The position numbers and the translations under genes were made by a program. From the NCBI GenBank assembly GCA_019843655.1, contig JACDQD010000009.1, positions 24,852,161 through 24,916,160 of the forward strand: a DNA stretch of 64,000 bases. The letters are read 5' to 3'. Origin of the DNA: Lethocerus indicus. Taxonomy: Eukaryota > Arthropoda > Insecta > Hemiptera > Belostomatidae. Under the pieces are notes generated by a model. It saw only the letters and a list, made by a program, of their open reading frames with translations, ran no database searches and was not told the DNA's origin. Shown here in pieces: positions 25,561 to 37,085 of the stretch. Within the stretch, counting starts at the first letter, position 1, and every line of letters starts with the position of its first letter.

Positions 25561-26689
25561 AAGGGACTTAGTTTTAGCTAGTGACCTTATATTCGTACAA
25601 AAAAACTAATGGATTTTACGCTGTTTTCAAAATTTTCGTCGATTATTCAACAATTATCGTAACGTGATTGGAGCGCGTAGTATTGTGTATTAGACGACTA
25701 TCGGGGCTCAGAGCAAATGATTGCGCGTAACGAAATAAAGCCGGGAATATGTTATTTAGCAACGTCCAATTTGGCAGAAGAGCGCGTTTATTCTATTTTT
25801 TTTTTGCAAACGATTCGAGCCTGTCTGTGAAAAGTGTACAACAATAGAGAGACATTATCGGACCGGAGAGAAAATTGACGCTCACCTCTTCGCAGTTTAA
25901 CAGCGGTCGAAATAACTCGATAGATCAAAAATGCTAATGGGGGCCCGGTCGAGAACCGACAACAAGGCGAGTCTTTCGCGGGCCAGAATTCGGAAAACCA
26001 GACTGCAACCGCGTTCAATAATGACGGGTTGATGACACGCGCATTGGTTCACGCTCGTTAAGCGCCTTTTGCCCATTTGCCCTTCCCAGTTCAGAAAAAC
26101 AGCTCTTTACATTCACCTACTTATCGGACCGCGACAATGGTATGCGTGTCGCGATAACGGGCCGAACAAATAAGACGAAAACTAGCGAAGATAGTCACGC
26201 GGGAATACTCCCGCTGAAGACTTATTAAGCGCCAAATTTTCATACAACCGAATAATACAATTCGAGAAAATTAAAAACCACGTTCCCGTTCGATAACACC
26301 GCTTTCAAGTCCAACTGTTTGAACCCTCGGGGGGTCGCCAAATTTGAAGAACTTTATATTGGCCGGTTAAAATGAAAATTCAATTGAAAATACATACCGG
26401 CTATCGACTGAAAACAGATATGCCGATTTGAAAAATTCAAAATTAGTTGCCATCGAAACAAATTATCGATCTCGATCGGATCCGGAGTATGAAATTACGG
26501 ATTGCCATTTCCAGTACAGTTCCGAACATTGAAGCCATTCACGAGCTATTTGCAAGCGCATACCTCACATTGAATTCTTATGACAAAATGTTTAAACGTA
26601 TTTTTTATTAAATAAATATTAAAATATCTAATGAACTGCCAGAAATGGTTTAATTTTAACTACGTCGACGATTAAAAAACGTCTACTCC
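25561..26689. other. No gene seen
   Basis: No supported feature. Confidence 0.45.
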
Positions 26690-26770
26690 GTCTAATCGGG
26701 GGGTGGGGACAAATTTTTTCAAAAAAATGGGGGTTCCCAAAATGAAAATAGTTTGCCCACCACTGGCCCA
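26690..26770 (-). mobile_element. Possible hAT-type terminal fragment
   Basis: On the minus strand the sequence CAGTGGTGGGCAAACTA resembles the CAGGGGT-GGCAAACT ends of many hAT elements. No partner end or 8-bp duplication was identified. Confidence 0.3.
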
Positions 26771-27141
26771 GTCTATGCTATTAGGCGAGGGATAAACACA
26801 AATTGTGCGTCTACCTGTTTGAGGGCTGAAAATAAATAAATAGAGAGAGAGAGGCCCGTGCACCGATATTCCGTATTCAGATAGTAGCCGGGGGCCACCG
26901 AGAGCAGCGCCGCGAATAAAACTCGGAAAATTTACTACCGAATCCTAGTAAATGCTTAACATTTTTTTAGTGGCCGGCGCGTGACTCGGGTCGCCAATAG
27001 GGCCACGGCCAACACAAGTTGGAGGCGTTCCTCCCAACCACATTTCATTTACCATACCATACACTCTATCCCGTTATATATTTATATATACATACAACCG
27101 TATTAACTAATTAATGTTCATCACGGAATTATATAAATCAG
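26771..27141. other. No gene seen
   Basis: No supported feature. Confidence 0.4.
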
Positions 27142-27748
27142 GTACAGACCCGTAGCGAAACAACTTGCGTCCCCCAATATCTGTCTTATCCCGCTTCTTT
27201 GAATCTAGAATTATTTCAGCTGCGATGCGCCTGGACATCGTAATTCCAGCCAATCACTCCGACATTAAAATTTATTAGCGATTACGGGAATTAAGTTATT
27301 TCCGCGCAACTTTTTGAGACGCGCACGTTTCGCCCGATTTTTTCTCTTGAAATGTGGCGCGAGACTACATCGAATCGAAATATAGTAAAAATCACTAAGA
27401 TATATAAAAGAGGTGTCGGCGAATTTTCAGTTTCAAAGCTGAGCTCAGTCCGGTTCGAAGCGTCGAGCGGTTGAGACAGATCTAACGAGTGGGAAAATCG
27501 AAAATTTTGTAACAGATAACAATTAGAAATTTTTGACCCACGGATTTATTCATTTTTTTTTGTTAGAACAACGGCAAAACGTTCAAACAGGATGGTACAA
27601 ATAGTAGTGAAGATGAGCTCCGGATAGACGTTTATACGGATACGTTAGAAAGACTGAATCTAGACCGAAACTATAGCAGTGACAGTGACATCGGCCAACC
27701 ACCGAGGAGTAGCCAACATCCAGAATGGTCCCGAGTGCAAAGAATTAA
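27142..27748 (+). mobile_element. piggyBac-like derivative P1 (promoter plus N-terminus)
   Basis: Shares most of its length with 33,723-34,315. It holds a TATA/Inr promoter (see separate entry), a leader, and an acidic open segment SSEDELRIDVYTDTLERLNL then DRNYSSDSDIG, of the type found at the N-terminus of piggyBac transposases. The right end reads CCCGAGTGCAAAGAATTAA, a mutated form of the GAGTGCAAAGGGTTAA end of P2. The left TTAA end is replaced by unrelated sequence. The transposase body is absent, so this is a non-autonomous remnant. Confidence 0.6.
27403..27432 (+). promoter_or_regulatory. Core promoter in P1
   Basis: TATAAAAG (27,403-27,410) is followed 26 bp later by an arthropod initiator TCAGTT (27,427-27,432). 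It sits upstream of the acidic transposase-like segment. In P2 the TATA box is kept (33,957-33,964) but the initiator is mutated to TGAGTT. Confidence 0.5.
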
Positions 27749-28793
27749 TTTACAGAAATGCTCAGTCCTCTAGTCAATAAAATGACGTGCTATTTATTCT
27801 CTCCCCTCGTTTTGGGGACTTTTGGGGATAATTATGGCCTATTTTCGCCCCTTAGCTGTTCAGGGTATTTGTCAGTTGTCGTGTAGGGTCAGTTGAAATT
27901 TTTTCCTTTCCTCGTCTCCACGTTATTACTATATGAGGGTCAGTGTTGAGGCGCGTTTTCGACGCGTTACAGGGGCCACGCTCAGAGTGGGATTGGCTTA
28001 GGACGGTTTATAAATAGTCAGTTCGGACCTTTCAGTCCGCTCCCCGTTTTCCCCCCTTCGGCCCGTTCGTATATTTACAGACTGTGCGTGGGCAGAAGTC
28101 CCCCTCGACTATAAGTTTTAATATCGGCCGAATCTTTTAGAAGTTCGGCAAAAATTATGGCATTCGTCGATTGTATCTATTTTGACTTTTCATCGGCCTA
28201 ATTTGCGTACGAAACGTGTTTTCTAGTCAGTCTAGTTCTTCTTAAACTCCTTAAACGAGATATTTCGACTTTACGATGAAAATAGTACGACTGTTATAAC
28301 TCGATGATGCGTCTCAAATGAGTGATTGTACTCGCGGTATATTAAACCTCCGTTTACCGAATTATAACAATTAGTAAGATTGTGCAACAATTAGCCGAAC
28401 CTAAATTATAATTAGTAGATATTGATCTGTCGGACACAATTGATCTCGGACAATGAATAGTCCTCTCCGACTCCGCTTCTTTTCCAGCATATCCTGCACA
28501 ATTAGGACAATCGCAAAACGTTTGTCGCGTTAAAACTTTAATGTTCCCGCTTTAAAAGTACCGCTGTATCGTAACTGTAAACGGTAACCCCGTCAGGACG
28601 CAATTGTGGAAATGCCGGACAATTTCATATTGAAAGATGACGCGATTAAATTACACCGCCATATGTTTTGGTTTCTGATCGAATTGTCGAGATGAAATAC
28701 CAAAAACCGATAATACCAAAGAGAGACGGACCTTATAGAACGGTTCACGAGCGCTGTAGGTTCGAAACACTACTAAGGTAATGTATTATTGGG
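27749..28793. other. No gene; one promoter-like pair
   Basis: Apart from the TATA/Inr pair at 28,009-28,037, no exon or repeat could be supported. Confidence 0.4.
28009..28037 (+). promoter_or_regulatory. Promoter-like TATA and initiator pair
   Basis: TATAAATA (28,009-28,016) with TCAGTC (28,032-28,037) 25 bp downstream fits an arthropod core promoter. No coding exon is evident downstream; the first ATG at about 28,157 opens only 14 codons. It could belong to a decayed mobile element. Confidence 0.3.
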
Positions 28794-28807
28794 AAATATA
28801 TTATCGT

Positions 28808-29143
28808 ACTGTAGGTTCGTGGTGTTTCTGTCTCCTCTCGCCGGTTCGGTCTTTTGCTAGACCGGTTTTCGGCCGCTCGCCATCTTCAGTAGCGCTGTGT
28901 TACTGTCACTGTTAGCACTTTGGATGTTTTTCGGGCATCCTCACTGCTGCACTGTCACTTTCAGAATTCACCCCCCCAAAAACATCCAAAGTGCTAACAG
29001 TGACTAACACAGCGCTACTGAAGATGGCGAGCGGCCGAAACCGGTCCAACAAAAGACCAAACCTCAGCGAGAGGAGACAGAAACACCACGAACCTACAGT
29101 ATATTCCAACCCCTCGCAGACCACAAAACAGGTATATTAAGCT
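28808..29143 (+). mobile_element. Hairpin element H5
   Basis: Forward copy with tail on the right. Perfect 14-bp duplication AAATATATTATCGT at 28,794-28,807 and 29,144-29,157. Both arms are nearly complete and carry the paired variants GTTAGCAC and GTGCTAAC. Confidence 0.92.
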
Positions 29144-29186
29144 AAATATATTATCGTTCAATTGCCCCAATAAGACAATTCTTTAT

Positions 29187-29525
29187 ACCGTAGGTTCGTG
29201 GTGTTTCTGTCGCCTCTCGCCGGTTCGGTCTTTTGCTAGACCGGTTTTTCGGCTGCTCGCCGTCTTCAGTAGCGCGGTGTGTTAGTCACTCTTGGCACTA
29301 TACTACAGTACACTTGTTGACTACAGTACAAGTGACAGTGACACAGTGGGGCAGTGAGGATGCCCCAAAAACACTCAAAGTGCCGACAGTGACTAACACA
29401 CAGCGCTACTGAAGACGGCGAGCAGCCGTAAAACCGGTCTAGCAAAAGACCAAACCTCACCGAGAGGAGACGGAAACACCACGAACCTACGGTATTCCAA
29501 CCCCTCGCAGACCACAAAACATTAA
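29187..29525 (+). mobile_element. Hairpin element H6
   Basis: Forward copy only 29 bp beyond the right duplication of H5. Perfect 12-bp duplication ACAATTCTTTAT at 29,175-29,186 and 29,526-29,537. Its tail lacks the terminal CAGGTAT. Both arms share the unusual GCCGTCTTCAG / CTGAAGACGGC variant. Confidence 0.9.
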
Positions 29526-29537
29526 ACAATTCTTTAT

Positions 29538-30093
29538 AATTATTTTAATTATTGCACCAGAGCATACACGAGAGTCGAGTGTTAAGTATCTCAATGTGTC
29601 AGTATATTTTAATAGTATTGAAAGCAGTAGGCAGTTTTAACCGAAAGCGTAAAAAATATTGTCCTGGATGGAGGGTAGAAACGAGTCGGGTGAGTAAAGT
29701 TTCGCAAAGCTCCACCGACGGTCGGAACTCAAAAGCCTAGCGGCACAATTACCGGAGGAATCTCAAAAAGCCGAGAGTAAACAAGGAACATCGCCAATTA
29801 TAATCTACACTTTATGGTAGGAGCGTATTTATTTAATTATTTCGCCTATCGTCCACCCTTGACCGTTTTATTGGCCGCCGGTAAATAAATACCCTGCCGA
29901 CAATCCCCCTCCTCCCTAGGGATGCTACAATATAATTACACCGATATTTATTTAACTCTCCCCAATTTTAGTAGCTTTCGTAGAAGATGTTTCACGAATC
30001 AAACAACCCGAAGTATCTCTTATGTTTGTCTGTATTAAAACTAATAACTTCTTGCACCAGGCAAGCAACGATTAGGAGACAATATGGCAGAAA
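29538..30093. other. No gene seen
   Basis: No supported feature. Confidence 0.45.
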
Positions 30094-30104
30094 TGAACTT
30101 CATT

Positions 30105-30427
30105 ACCGTAGGTTCGTGGTGTTTCTGTCTCCTCTCTCGCTGACGGTTTGGTCTTTTGCTAGACCGGTTTCGGCCGCTCGCCATCTTCAGTAGCGCTGTG
30201 TTACTGTCACTGTCGGCCCTTTGGATGTTTCTTGGGCATCCTCACTGCCCACTGTCACTTTCACATGTACTGTAGTGTTTGTCAGTGTCAGTTGTATATG
30301 TACGCATTTTGTTATTGTTATTGGGGAATTGACCGGTCTAGAAAAAGACCGAACCGGCGAGAGGAGACAGAAACATCACGAACCTACGGTATTTTCCAAC
30401 CCCTCGCAGGCCACAAAACAGGTATAT
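30105..30427 (+). mobile_element. Hairpin element H7
   Basis: Forward copy. Duplication TGAACTTCATT (11 bp, ambiguous to 13) at 30,094-30,104 and 30,428-30,438. The loop contains GTTGTATATGTACGCATTTT. Most of the inner right arm is missing, and the outer right arm and tail remain. Confidence 0.9.
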
Positions 30428-30438
30428 TGAACTTCATT

Positions 30439-31618
30439 ACGTTTATTATGGCCTAAATTATATTATTCTGGCGATTGTACCATAAAAATGGTAAATGACG
30501 AGCGGCGATTTAGAAACTGTTTGGCGAACATAATCTGCGCAGTTTATGTCTGAAAAGCCGATTGAGTAGTCGTTTTATGGCTGAGTGAGCATTTAAATTT
30601 TCCAGTTGCCGAAAACAACAAGAGTTCTCCTTTTTCGATGTACATTAAACAAACAAAAATACATTTAAAAAAAAAAAAAGATGGTACAATAAAACGACGC
30701 TTGGCCCCTATTGGTACGTCCAGTTGCCAAATATTCAGCACCGCTTTCTCCTGTACATCCGCTTGTGTAATTAGAGTTATACAGCCGACCTTGGTTCATT
30801 TCGGCTCTTCAAAGTAAATCGGCCTAATTAAATAGGATGAAATTGGCCATTACGGATCACTTTCAAGGAGGGGGGGGCATATTAAATTTAATTACGTCGG
30901 ACGCGTTCTGCGAGTAATAATAACCCTTTTTAAAAATTGTAATACAAGTTGTTAAAAAAGAAAAAGAAAAGCTAGACTGGAGGAGGGGACGGGCTTCAAA
31001 TATCCCGCTAAAAAAAAAATGTTAGGTGTCGTAGCAAACATCGAAAACAGCCTATTATATGTTTCAATGGAGTTCGGCGACCCTACTGAAATTATACAGA
31101 ATCGAGTATTCGCCCGGATTGAGATAGAAAAAAAAACAAGGTCCCAGGACCCGGAGTCCTCGGCCGGGAATTGGGTCACTGTCTTAATTATTGGGGTTGG
31201 CCAGGTCCTGGGATAGGACCACGCCTCACTAAGCCAACAGGACTTCATCCTGTTCCAATCCGGTGTATGAATCGTATCTATCAAAGGATGTAATCAGAAT
31301 AAACTGAATATCCGAGGAGGGAAATATTCCATTGAAAAAACAATCAGGTACTGATAAGAAATATTTAAATAATCATCATATAAAATACAAGGATGAATGA
31401 ATAATTCAAATGCAACAGTTAACATAAAACAGTGAGTTGTTTTACGAATTGTCAAGGTTCGATTGAGCATCCCAAAATGAGCGGAATATTTTAAAATTAA
31501 ATTAGCTTTATTACAAACCCCGATTTCATGATAACGATCCAAAAGCACTTCCTCACTCACTATTATCATTTGAATGCAACCTTCGGTTGCAATACAGTAA
31601 TAGTTGCAATTGGTGTTA
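30439..31618. other. No gene seen
   Basis: Includes a G-run near 30,871. Frames at 30,952-31,284 have no recognisable domain. Confidence 0.45.
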
Positions 31619-31864
31619 TAGGTCTTTTGCTCCCGGTTTGGTTTGTACTTTCACAGTACAAGTGAAAGTGACAGTGGGCAGTGAGGATGCCCCCCTATCG
31701 AAAAACATCCAAAGTGCTAACAGTGACAGTAACACAGCGCTACTGAAGACGGCGAGCAGCCGTGAAACCGGTCTGGCAAAAGACCAGACCTCAGCGAGAG
31801 GAGACAGAAACACCACGAACCTACGCTATTCCAACCCCTCGCAGACCACAAAACAGGTATATTA
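31619..31864 (+). mobile_element. Hairpin element H8, 5'-truncated
   Basis: Only a scrambled remnant of the left arm (GGTCTTTTGCTCCCGGTTTG) precedes the complete right arm and tail ending AGGTATATTA. Loss of the 5' side with an intact 3' tail is what incomplete reverse transcription would give. No target duplication was found. Confidence 0.8.
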
Positions 31865-33722
31865 ATTAAACTATAATTATTTCTATTGTCGAATAAAATT
31901 TTTTGTCACATAAACAATAAGAGAAATAACTTATGGTTAATATTACCGTGGGAGGAATGCGTGCTGCAGATTTCAAAAAAAAAATGCCACTGTACTGAAC
32001 GCATAAATCAACCGGCTTAAGGACAAGTATACCGAAAAAAAAGAGATATGTAAGTCTCTGAAAAGAAATTACGAAAGCTCCTATTTTTAGTAGCGGATTT
32101 TTCACTCCTGGAAGTGGCCCGTTTTGAAAATGCTCGCCTCGCCACTGAATAATTTCAGTACAAACACTATTACACTGGGGGGGGGGAGTAGGTAGGCGTT
32201 CCAATTAGATCGGCAAACTGATTACAGACTAATTACAACCCACGTCCCCTCCATTAATAGCCCCCGGCCGTTTATTAAAATTGCGAATTAATTTTCGTCC
32301 ACGAAACCCTCGGCGGGGCAAAAAAAAAGTCTGCGAATTTCGAGAGGCCGGTCTAAATCGGACACGGTCTGAAATGACAAATTAGTTGGCAATTTAGGCG
32401 TTTATATATCTCAACTTCCTGAAAAGCGCCTATGTAAATACCGAAATTTAACCGCCGCCTTCCAATATATCATGATCGGACTGCAGATTAAAAATTTTTT
32501 TTCACGTTTTTCTTTTTCCTTCCCCTACGTCGGAACGCTGTACGCAATTGCCGACACTTTATGTAAAGAGCGATTGAAATATGACAGTGTTTTCTCAAAC
32601 AAATACCCGGCCGTTTAATCCCGTTACACGCCGCTCTCGGGTGTGTATGAATTAAATCGATGCCCGTAAATTAAATGTATTAAATTAAATTTCGCAAGCC
32701 GCTATAGACGTGGGACGAAACCGCTAGAAATATTACCGGCCTTTAAACGTTAAAAATTCAATATTATTAACTGTCGATATACTAATGACAACATTGGACA
32801 GCCCTTCGTAATAAATTCACGACGATTTTCAAAATCTTTACAACAACATGACGAGTATAATATAATTTATTAGCGGAGGTGTCGTTTCCTAAAGAGCTCA
32901 CATTTTCTCATATATCCTTCCGTCTATTGTCTCGAATGAATATTCATTCCACTCGCTCGCCTTCAACAAAAGGAAGGGATGATGATGACCACAATAAGAC
33001 AGAGCGGCCGAGAAAAATAAAAGTAATTGAAATTCAACAAATAACAGTGCAGTGATGGCGTATGAATTCGATATGACACTTATTCGATACGTGGTGGTGA
33101 CACCAAAATCAGTTTGGAAACGTGCGAAGATATACGGAAAATGCGTCGAATTTTTAAGAAATAAACTGCGACGGTATTGATTTTCATATTGTTGGCGTTC
33201 AATGAATCAGTCAGTTTTGCGAAGGGATTTAATTTTTGAGTACGATCTCGCGCCCCCACCCCTCTAGAAGGGCTGCAGCCGGAGAACTCTGGGCCGTCCC
33301 CAACAACCTTATTCGGTGTCGAACCCGGTAAAAACAGTTAGAGAGCCGGCGATGAGTCAGTGTTTTGGCTCGGGATCGAGCCCACCACGCCCAACGGAGG
33401 AGGAGGAGGAGGAGGTGGAGGAGGGAGAGACATGACCGGAGGGAGACATGACACCACCCTCGGAGACCGGGCCCCACCACCACTCCTCCCTCTATAAATA
33501 CCCGATAGAGACCCCCTCGGTCCGATCGTCAATAACGGACGTGATACGAGTGAATAAATTTCGCGCTAGACTGGATGAGAGAGTAGAAGGGCAGGCAGAA
33601 GGGGTGGAAGCGGGAATGCCCATTGAGGAATGAGAATTAGCCCCGTTGTAGACGCTCCCGATTATTGGATAAAAGAGGTCGATCGTAAATCAGGTCCGCG
33701 TCAAATTCCCGCCCGGAACGGG
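31865..33722. other. No gene; GGA tract and weak promoter-like site
   Basis: A GGA-rich tract lies at 33,399-33,430. TATAAATA at 33,493 is followed 26 bp later by TCGGTCC, a poor initiator. No exon supported. Confidence 0.4.
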
Positions 33723-33831
33723 CGTACAGATCCGTAGCGAAACAACTTGATTCCCCCAATGATTTTATTGTAACTTTGTAGCTTGAGATCATCAGCAACG
33801 CTTTATTTGATATACATCAAATATCGCATTA

Positions 33832-34315
33832 TTAACCCCTTGCAATCGGTTGTACCCTCTCGTGGGACATCGTAATTCCAGCCCATCACTCCGACGTCCC
33901 CTCTGAGGGGACGTTAAAATTTATTTAAGTTATTTCCGCGTAAAATTACTAAGATTTATAAAAGAGATGTCGGCGAGTTTTGAGTTTCAAAGCTGAGCTC
34001 AGTCCGGTTCGAAGCGTCGAGCGGTACAGAGACAGATCTAACGAGTGGAAAATCGTAAATTTTGTAACAGATCTAGTAATAACAATTAGACATTTTCGAC
34101 CCGCGGATTTATTCATTTTTTTTTATTAGAACAACGGCAAAACGTTCAAACGGGATTGAGTCTCACGCGACGAGTAGTAGTGAAGATGAGCTCCGGATAG
34201 ACGTTTATACGGATAAAGACTGAATCTAGACCGAAAACTATAGCAGTGACAGTGACATCGGCCAAACACCGAGTTGTAGCCAACATCCAGAATGGTCCCG
34301 AGTGCAAAGGGTTAA
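33832..34315 (+). mobile_element. TTAA-bounded piggyBac-like element P2
   Basis: Left end TTAACCCCTTGCAATCGG and right end CGAGTGCAAAGGGTTAA form inverted ends bounded by TTAA (33,832-33,835 and 34,312-34,315). The interior matches P1: TATA box, leader, and the broken acidic coding segment (a stop codon follows the GGCAAAACGTTCAAACGG word). Similarity to P1 also extends left of the TTAA, to about 33,723 (GTACAGATCCGTAGCGAAAC), so both may lie in a larger repeat. Confidence 0.65.
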
Positions 34316-35119
34316 GGTATTAGCCAATTATATATGTTGGATATCCTGGCTAGGCAGGGTTGGTCTCCTCTAGTTCTTTAATCCTAGATGGCACGCCGAT
34401 TCAGGACTTTGTATTATATTATCCCGAATGGACCGACCTATTTAAATAAAAGGATAATTTAAATTTTAATTAACAGGACACTTTTTGTGCACTGGTCGGA
34501 TTTAAGATCGGAGGATCGGTCTTCTTAAGGATTCGTAAACGCGTTTTCAGAATTAATTAAAAGGAAGTGCGGGCTATCGGGCTTTTTTCCGTTTCACTTT
34601 TTCACCCCCGTTTCACCGGTCATGGGACTTTGAATTTAGGACAGGAGTACCGGCTCTATAACGGGAGGGCGCTCTCAGCGCGCGCCCCCCCCCCCCCATA
34701 ATTGGTTCCCTTTGGGTTCCATTCAGAATGCAGTCTTTAATTGATTGAAGAGCGGGCCTATTAACGGCCGGTTGCAATTTAATAAGTGGATCGTTTTCAC
34801 CGGCGGCTGACTGGTCCCCGGCCCGGACAACGGTAACGTGGGAACTCCGAGGCCGCCGGCTGTCACTACCGCCCCCACCCCCACCCCCGGTTTCCAGCTC
34901 CAGGAAGCCAATAAATCGACGGAGACCGATGGACAGCCCGGGGAGTTTTTAAACGGGCCGGAACCGCTTATGAACCCGGCCGCTCCCTTAACCGTTCCGA
35001 AAATGGTTCCGCTCGTTCCCGACCCACCTTTAGATATCGTCATTTTACTCAACACCGAATACCATTTTTTTTTAACTAATTATATACGTAACAATAATTT
35101 CGCGGGATTTCTAATCCTC
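34316..35119. other. No gene; C homopolymer and GC-rich stretch
   Basis: C-run at about 34,686-34,697 and a GC-rich block at 34,800-35,000. The opposed 98- and 110-codon frames there are proline/glycine-rich shadows of each other with no domain. Confidence 0.45.
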
Positions 35120-35914
35120 TTAACTCGTTCCTAGCTACAGGGGTCTTCTGGAGAAGACATCCAGCAGAACCAAAAATTTTTTTCGTGACTGTATGAAATC
35201 AATTGGAATAGATTTTACTTATGCGTTTTTCAGAACAGTACCAAAAAAGTAAAATAAGTATTCTTTTAAACTGACACAAATATGTGACGCCGGGCTATAG
35301 AGATAAAAACTGAACCCACGTGTCACATTAAATTAGAAGAAATTGATTATAAGCCGAAAGAAATATAAATACATCAATTTGATATACCTGTTTTGTGGTC
35401 TGCGAAGGGTTGGAATATACTGTAGGTTCGTGATGTTTCTCTCTCCTCTCGCTGCTAGTTTGGTCTTTTGCTAGACCGGTTTCGGCCGGTCGCCATCTTC
35501 AGCAGCATCCAAACATCCAAAGTGCCGACAGTGCTACTAACAACATACCGCGCTACTGAAGACGGCGAGCAGAGCCGAAACCGGTCTAGCAAAAGACCAA
35601 ACCTCAGCGAGAGGAGACAGAAACATCACGAACCTACAAATATAAATACAATTTATCGATATGAAATTCATTTTATTTTGTACGATCTTTTCCCTCTTTA
35701 AACTTATTACCTGTTAATTTCACCAACCCCGCTAAACCGACCTATTCAACTGTCATAAAGACTCTAAATAATCTAACGCGAGAGCGGACCGAGTACGGAC
35801 TTCGTGCATTTTACACTTTTAGAACTTAACAATTTTGTTCAATACTCGACATTTTCAAAACATGCCTTTGTAAATTGTGCAAAAATAATCTGTCACATAT
35901 GTGTCACGAGTTAA
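35120..35914 (-). mobile_element. TTAA-bounded repeat C, copy 2, hosting H9
   Basis: Ends TTAACTCGT on the left and ACGAGTTAA on the right are inverted and bounded by TTAA. This indicates a TTAA-targeting DNA element (piggyBac- or Kolobok-like) without transposase. Its body matches C1 in reverse complement. A palindrome GTCTTCTGGAGAAGAC lies near the left end, and GTGACGCC with GTGTCAC form an internal inverted pair. H9 is inserted within it. Confidence 0.7.
35381..35637 (-). mobile_element. Hairpin element H9, inserted in C2
   Basis: Reverse copy with the tail on the left. The flanks AAATATAAATACATCAATTT (35,361-35,380) and AAATATAAATACAATTT (35,638-35,654) are the same target apart from a 3-bp indel. 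The C1 copy at 7620-7640 shows the uninterrupted target. The central region is shortened. Confidence 0.88.
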
Positions 35915-36761
35915 AGTACAAACACAAGGTGCTCTATTTTAGGTAGCGTAATCATTTTATTAGTTAGTACATTTTATCGGTCCTAAAAGTGATACGTCAA
36001 TTCAAATATTCGCTATAAACACGCAATTCCCATTGCGATATTTATCTGTTTAACTACAGCCAGAAATTTCGGGCGGAACAATTTAAATCTACATAAAATA
36101 ACAGACCTCGAGGGCAACAAGGCGCTGGGGAGACTATTAAGGTCTTTGTTCTAGGACTTAATAGTCCAGGTGCTATATATATATAGGCAATACGAGGGTA
36201 AGGTGGAACTTTCACAGCTTTGTTCAAGGCGAAGTTCGTGCACGATCGATTTTATATATGTTAACAAGTAAATTTGACGAAATTCAACGCAAATTATTAA
36301 ATTTCCTCCTACACCTTCTCAAAAGTAAAAAAAGGACTGTTGGGGAACAGTAGGACAGTGGGATTTTATAGAGCCGGAATTCCGTAACAACGCGGCTCAT
36401 TTATTAATAAAATAATTTAAGTTCCGTCTCGAATCATCTATTCTCGGGGGGGGCAAAAAGTGCTACCGCTCAATTTAGAACCGGTCGATAAGTGAACCAT
36501 TTTCCGCCAGATGTTCAATCGCAAATCCTATTAAAGAGTGAAACTCGATCTGTGAGATTCGAACCCAGTGGGCTTTTAAATACGAATTCAGTTTGTTACG
36601 ACGTCCATCCGTGGATTGTGGAAGAGCGTAAACACCTGCCCGGAAGAGTTCGGTTCAGATCTCAACACCTGGACCAATAAGGCAATAGACAGAACCATAA
36701 TTGGTCCATTTACCATTTACGGCTCTTGGTAGTTAATATATAATTTTAGTACAAGATAAAT
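35915..36761. other. No gene seen
   Basis: No supported feature; a TTCGAA-containing word near 36,558 resembles a tRNA T-arm but has no partner arms. Confidence 0.4.
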
Positions 36762-36774
36762 TTAAATAATTAGC

Positions 36775-37072
36775 GTAGGTTCGTGGTGTTTCCGTCTCCT
36801 CTCGCCGGTTTGGTCTCCTGCCAGACCGGTTTCGGCCGCTCGCCATCTTCAGTAGCGCTGTGTTACTGTCACTGTCGGCACTTTGGATGTTTTTCGGGCA
36901 TCCTCACTGCCCACTGTCACTTTAAAAGGAGGCACATCCAAAGTGCCGACAGTGACTACTAACACAGCGCTACTGAAGATGGCGAGCGGCCGTGAAACCG
37001 GTCTGGCGAAAGACCAAACCTCACCGAGAGGAGACGGAAACCCCTAGCAGACCACAAAACAGGTATATTAAA
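36775..37072 (+). mobile_element. Hairpin element H10
   Basis: Forward copy with tail on the right. Perfect 13-bp duplication TTAAATAATTAGC at 36,762-36,774 and 37,073-37,085. A 30-bp piece between right arm and tail is deleted. Three diagnostic variants are present in both arms (TTTCCGTCTCC, CCAGACC, GTCGGCAC with their complements). Confidence 0.92.
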
Positions 37073-37085
37073 TTAAATAATTAGC

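Noticed and set aside
28751..28775. B-box-like GTAGGTTCGAAAC
   Set aside because: No A-box at the right distance and no acceptor stem; may only echo the H 5' end word.
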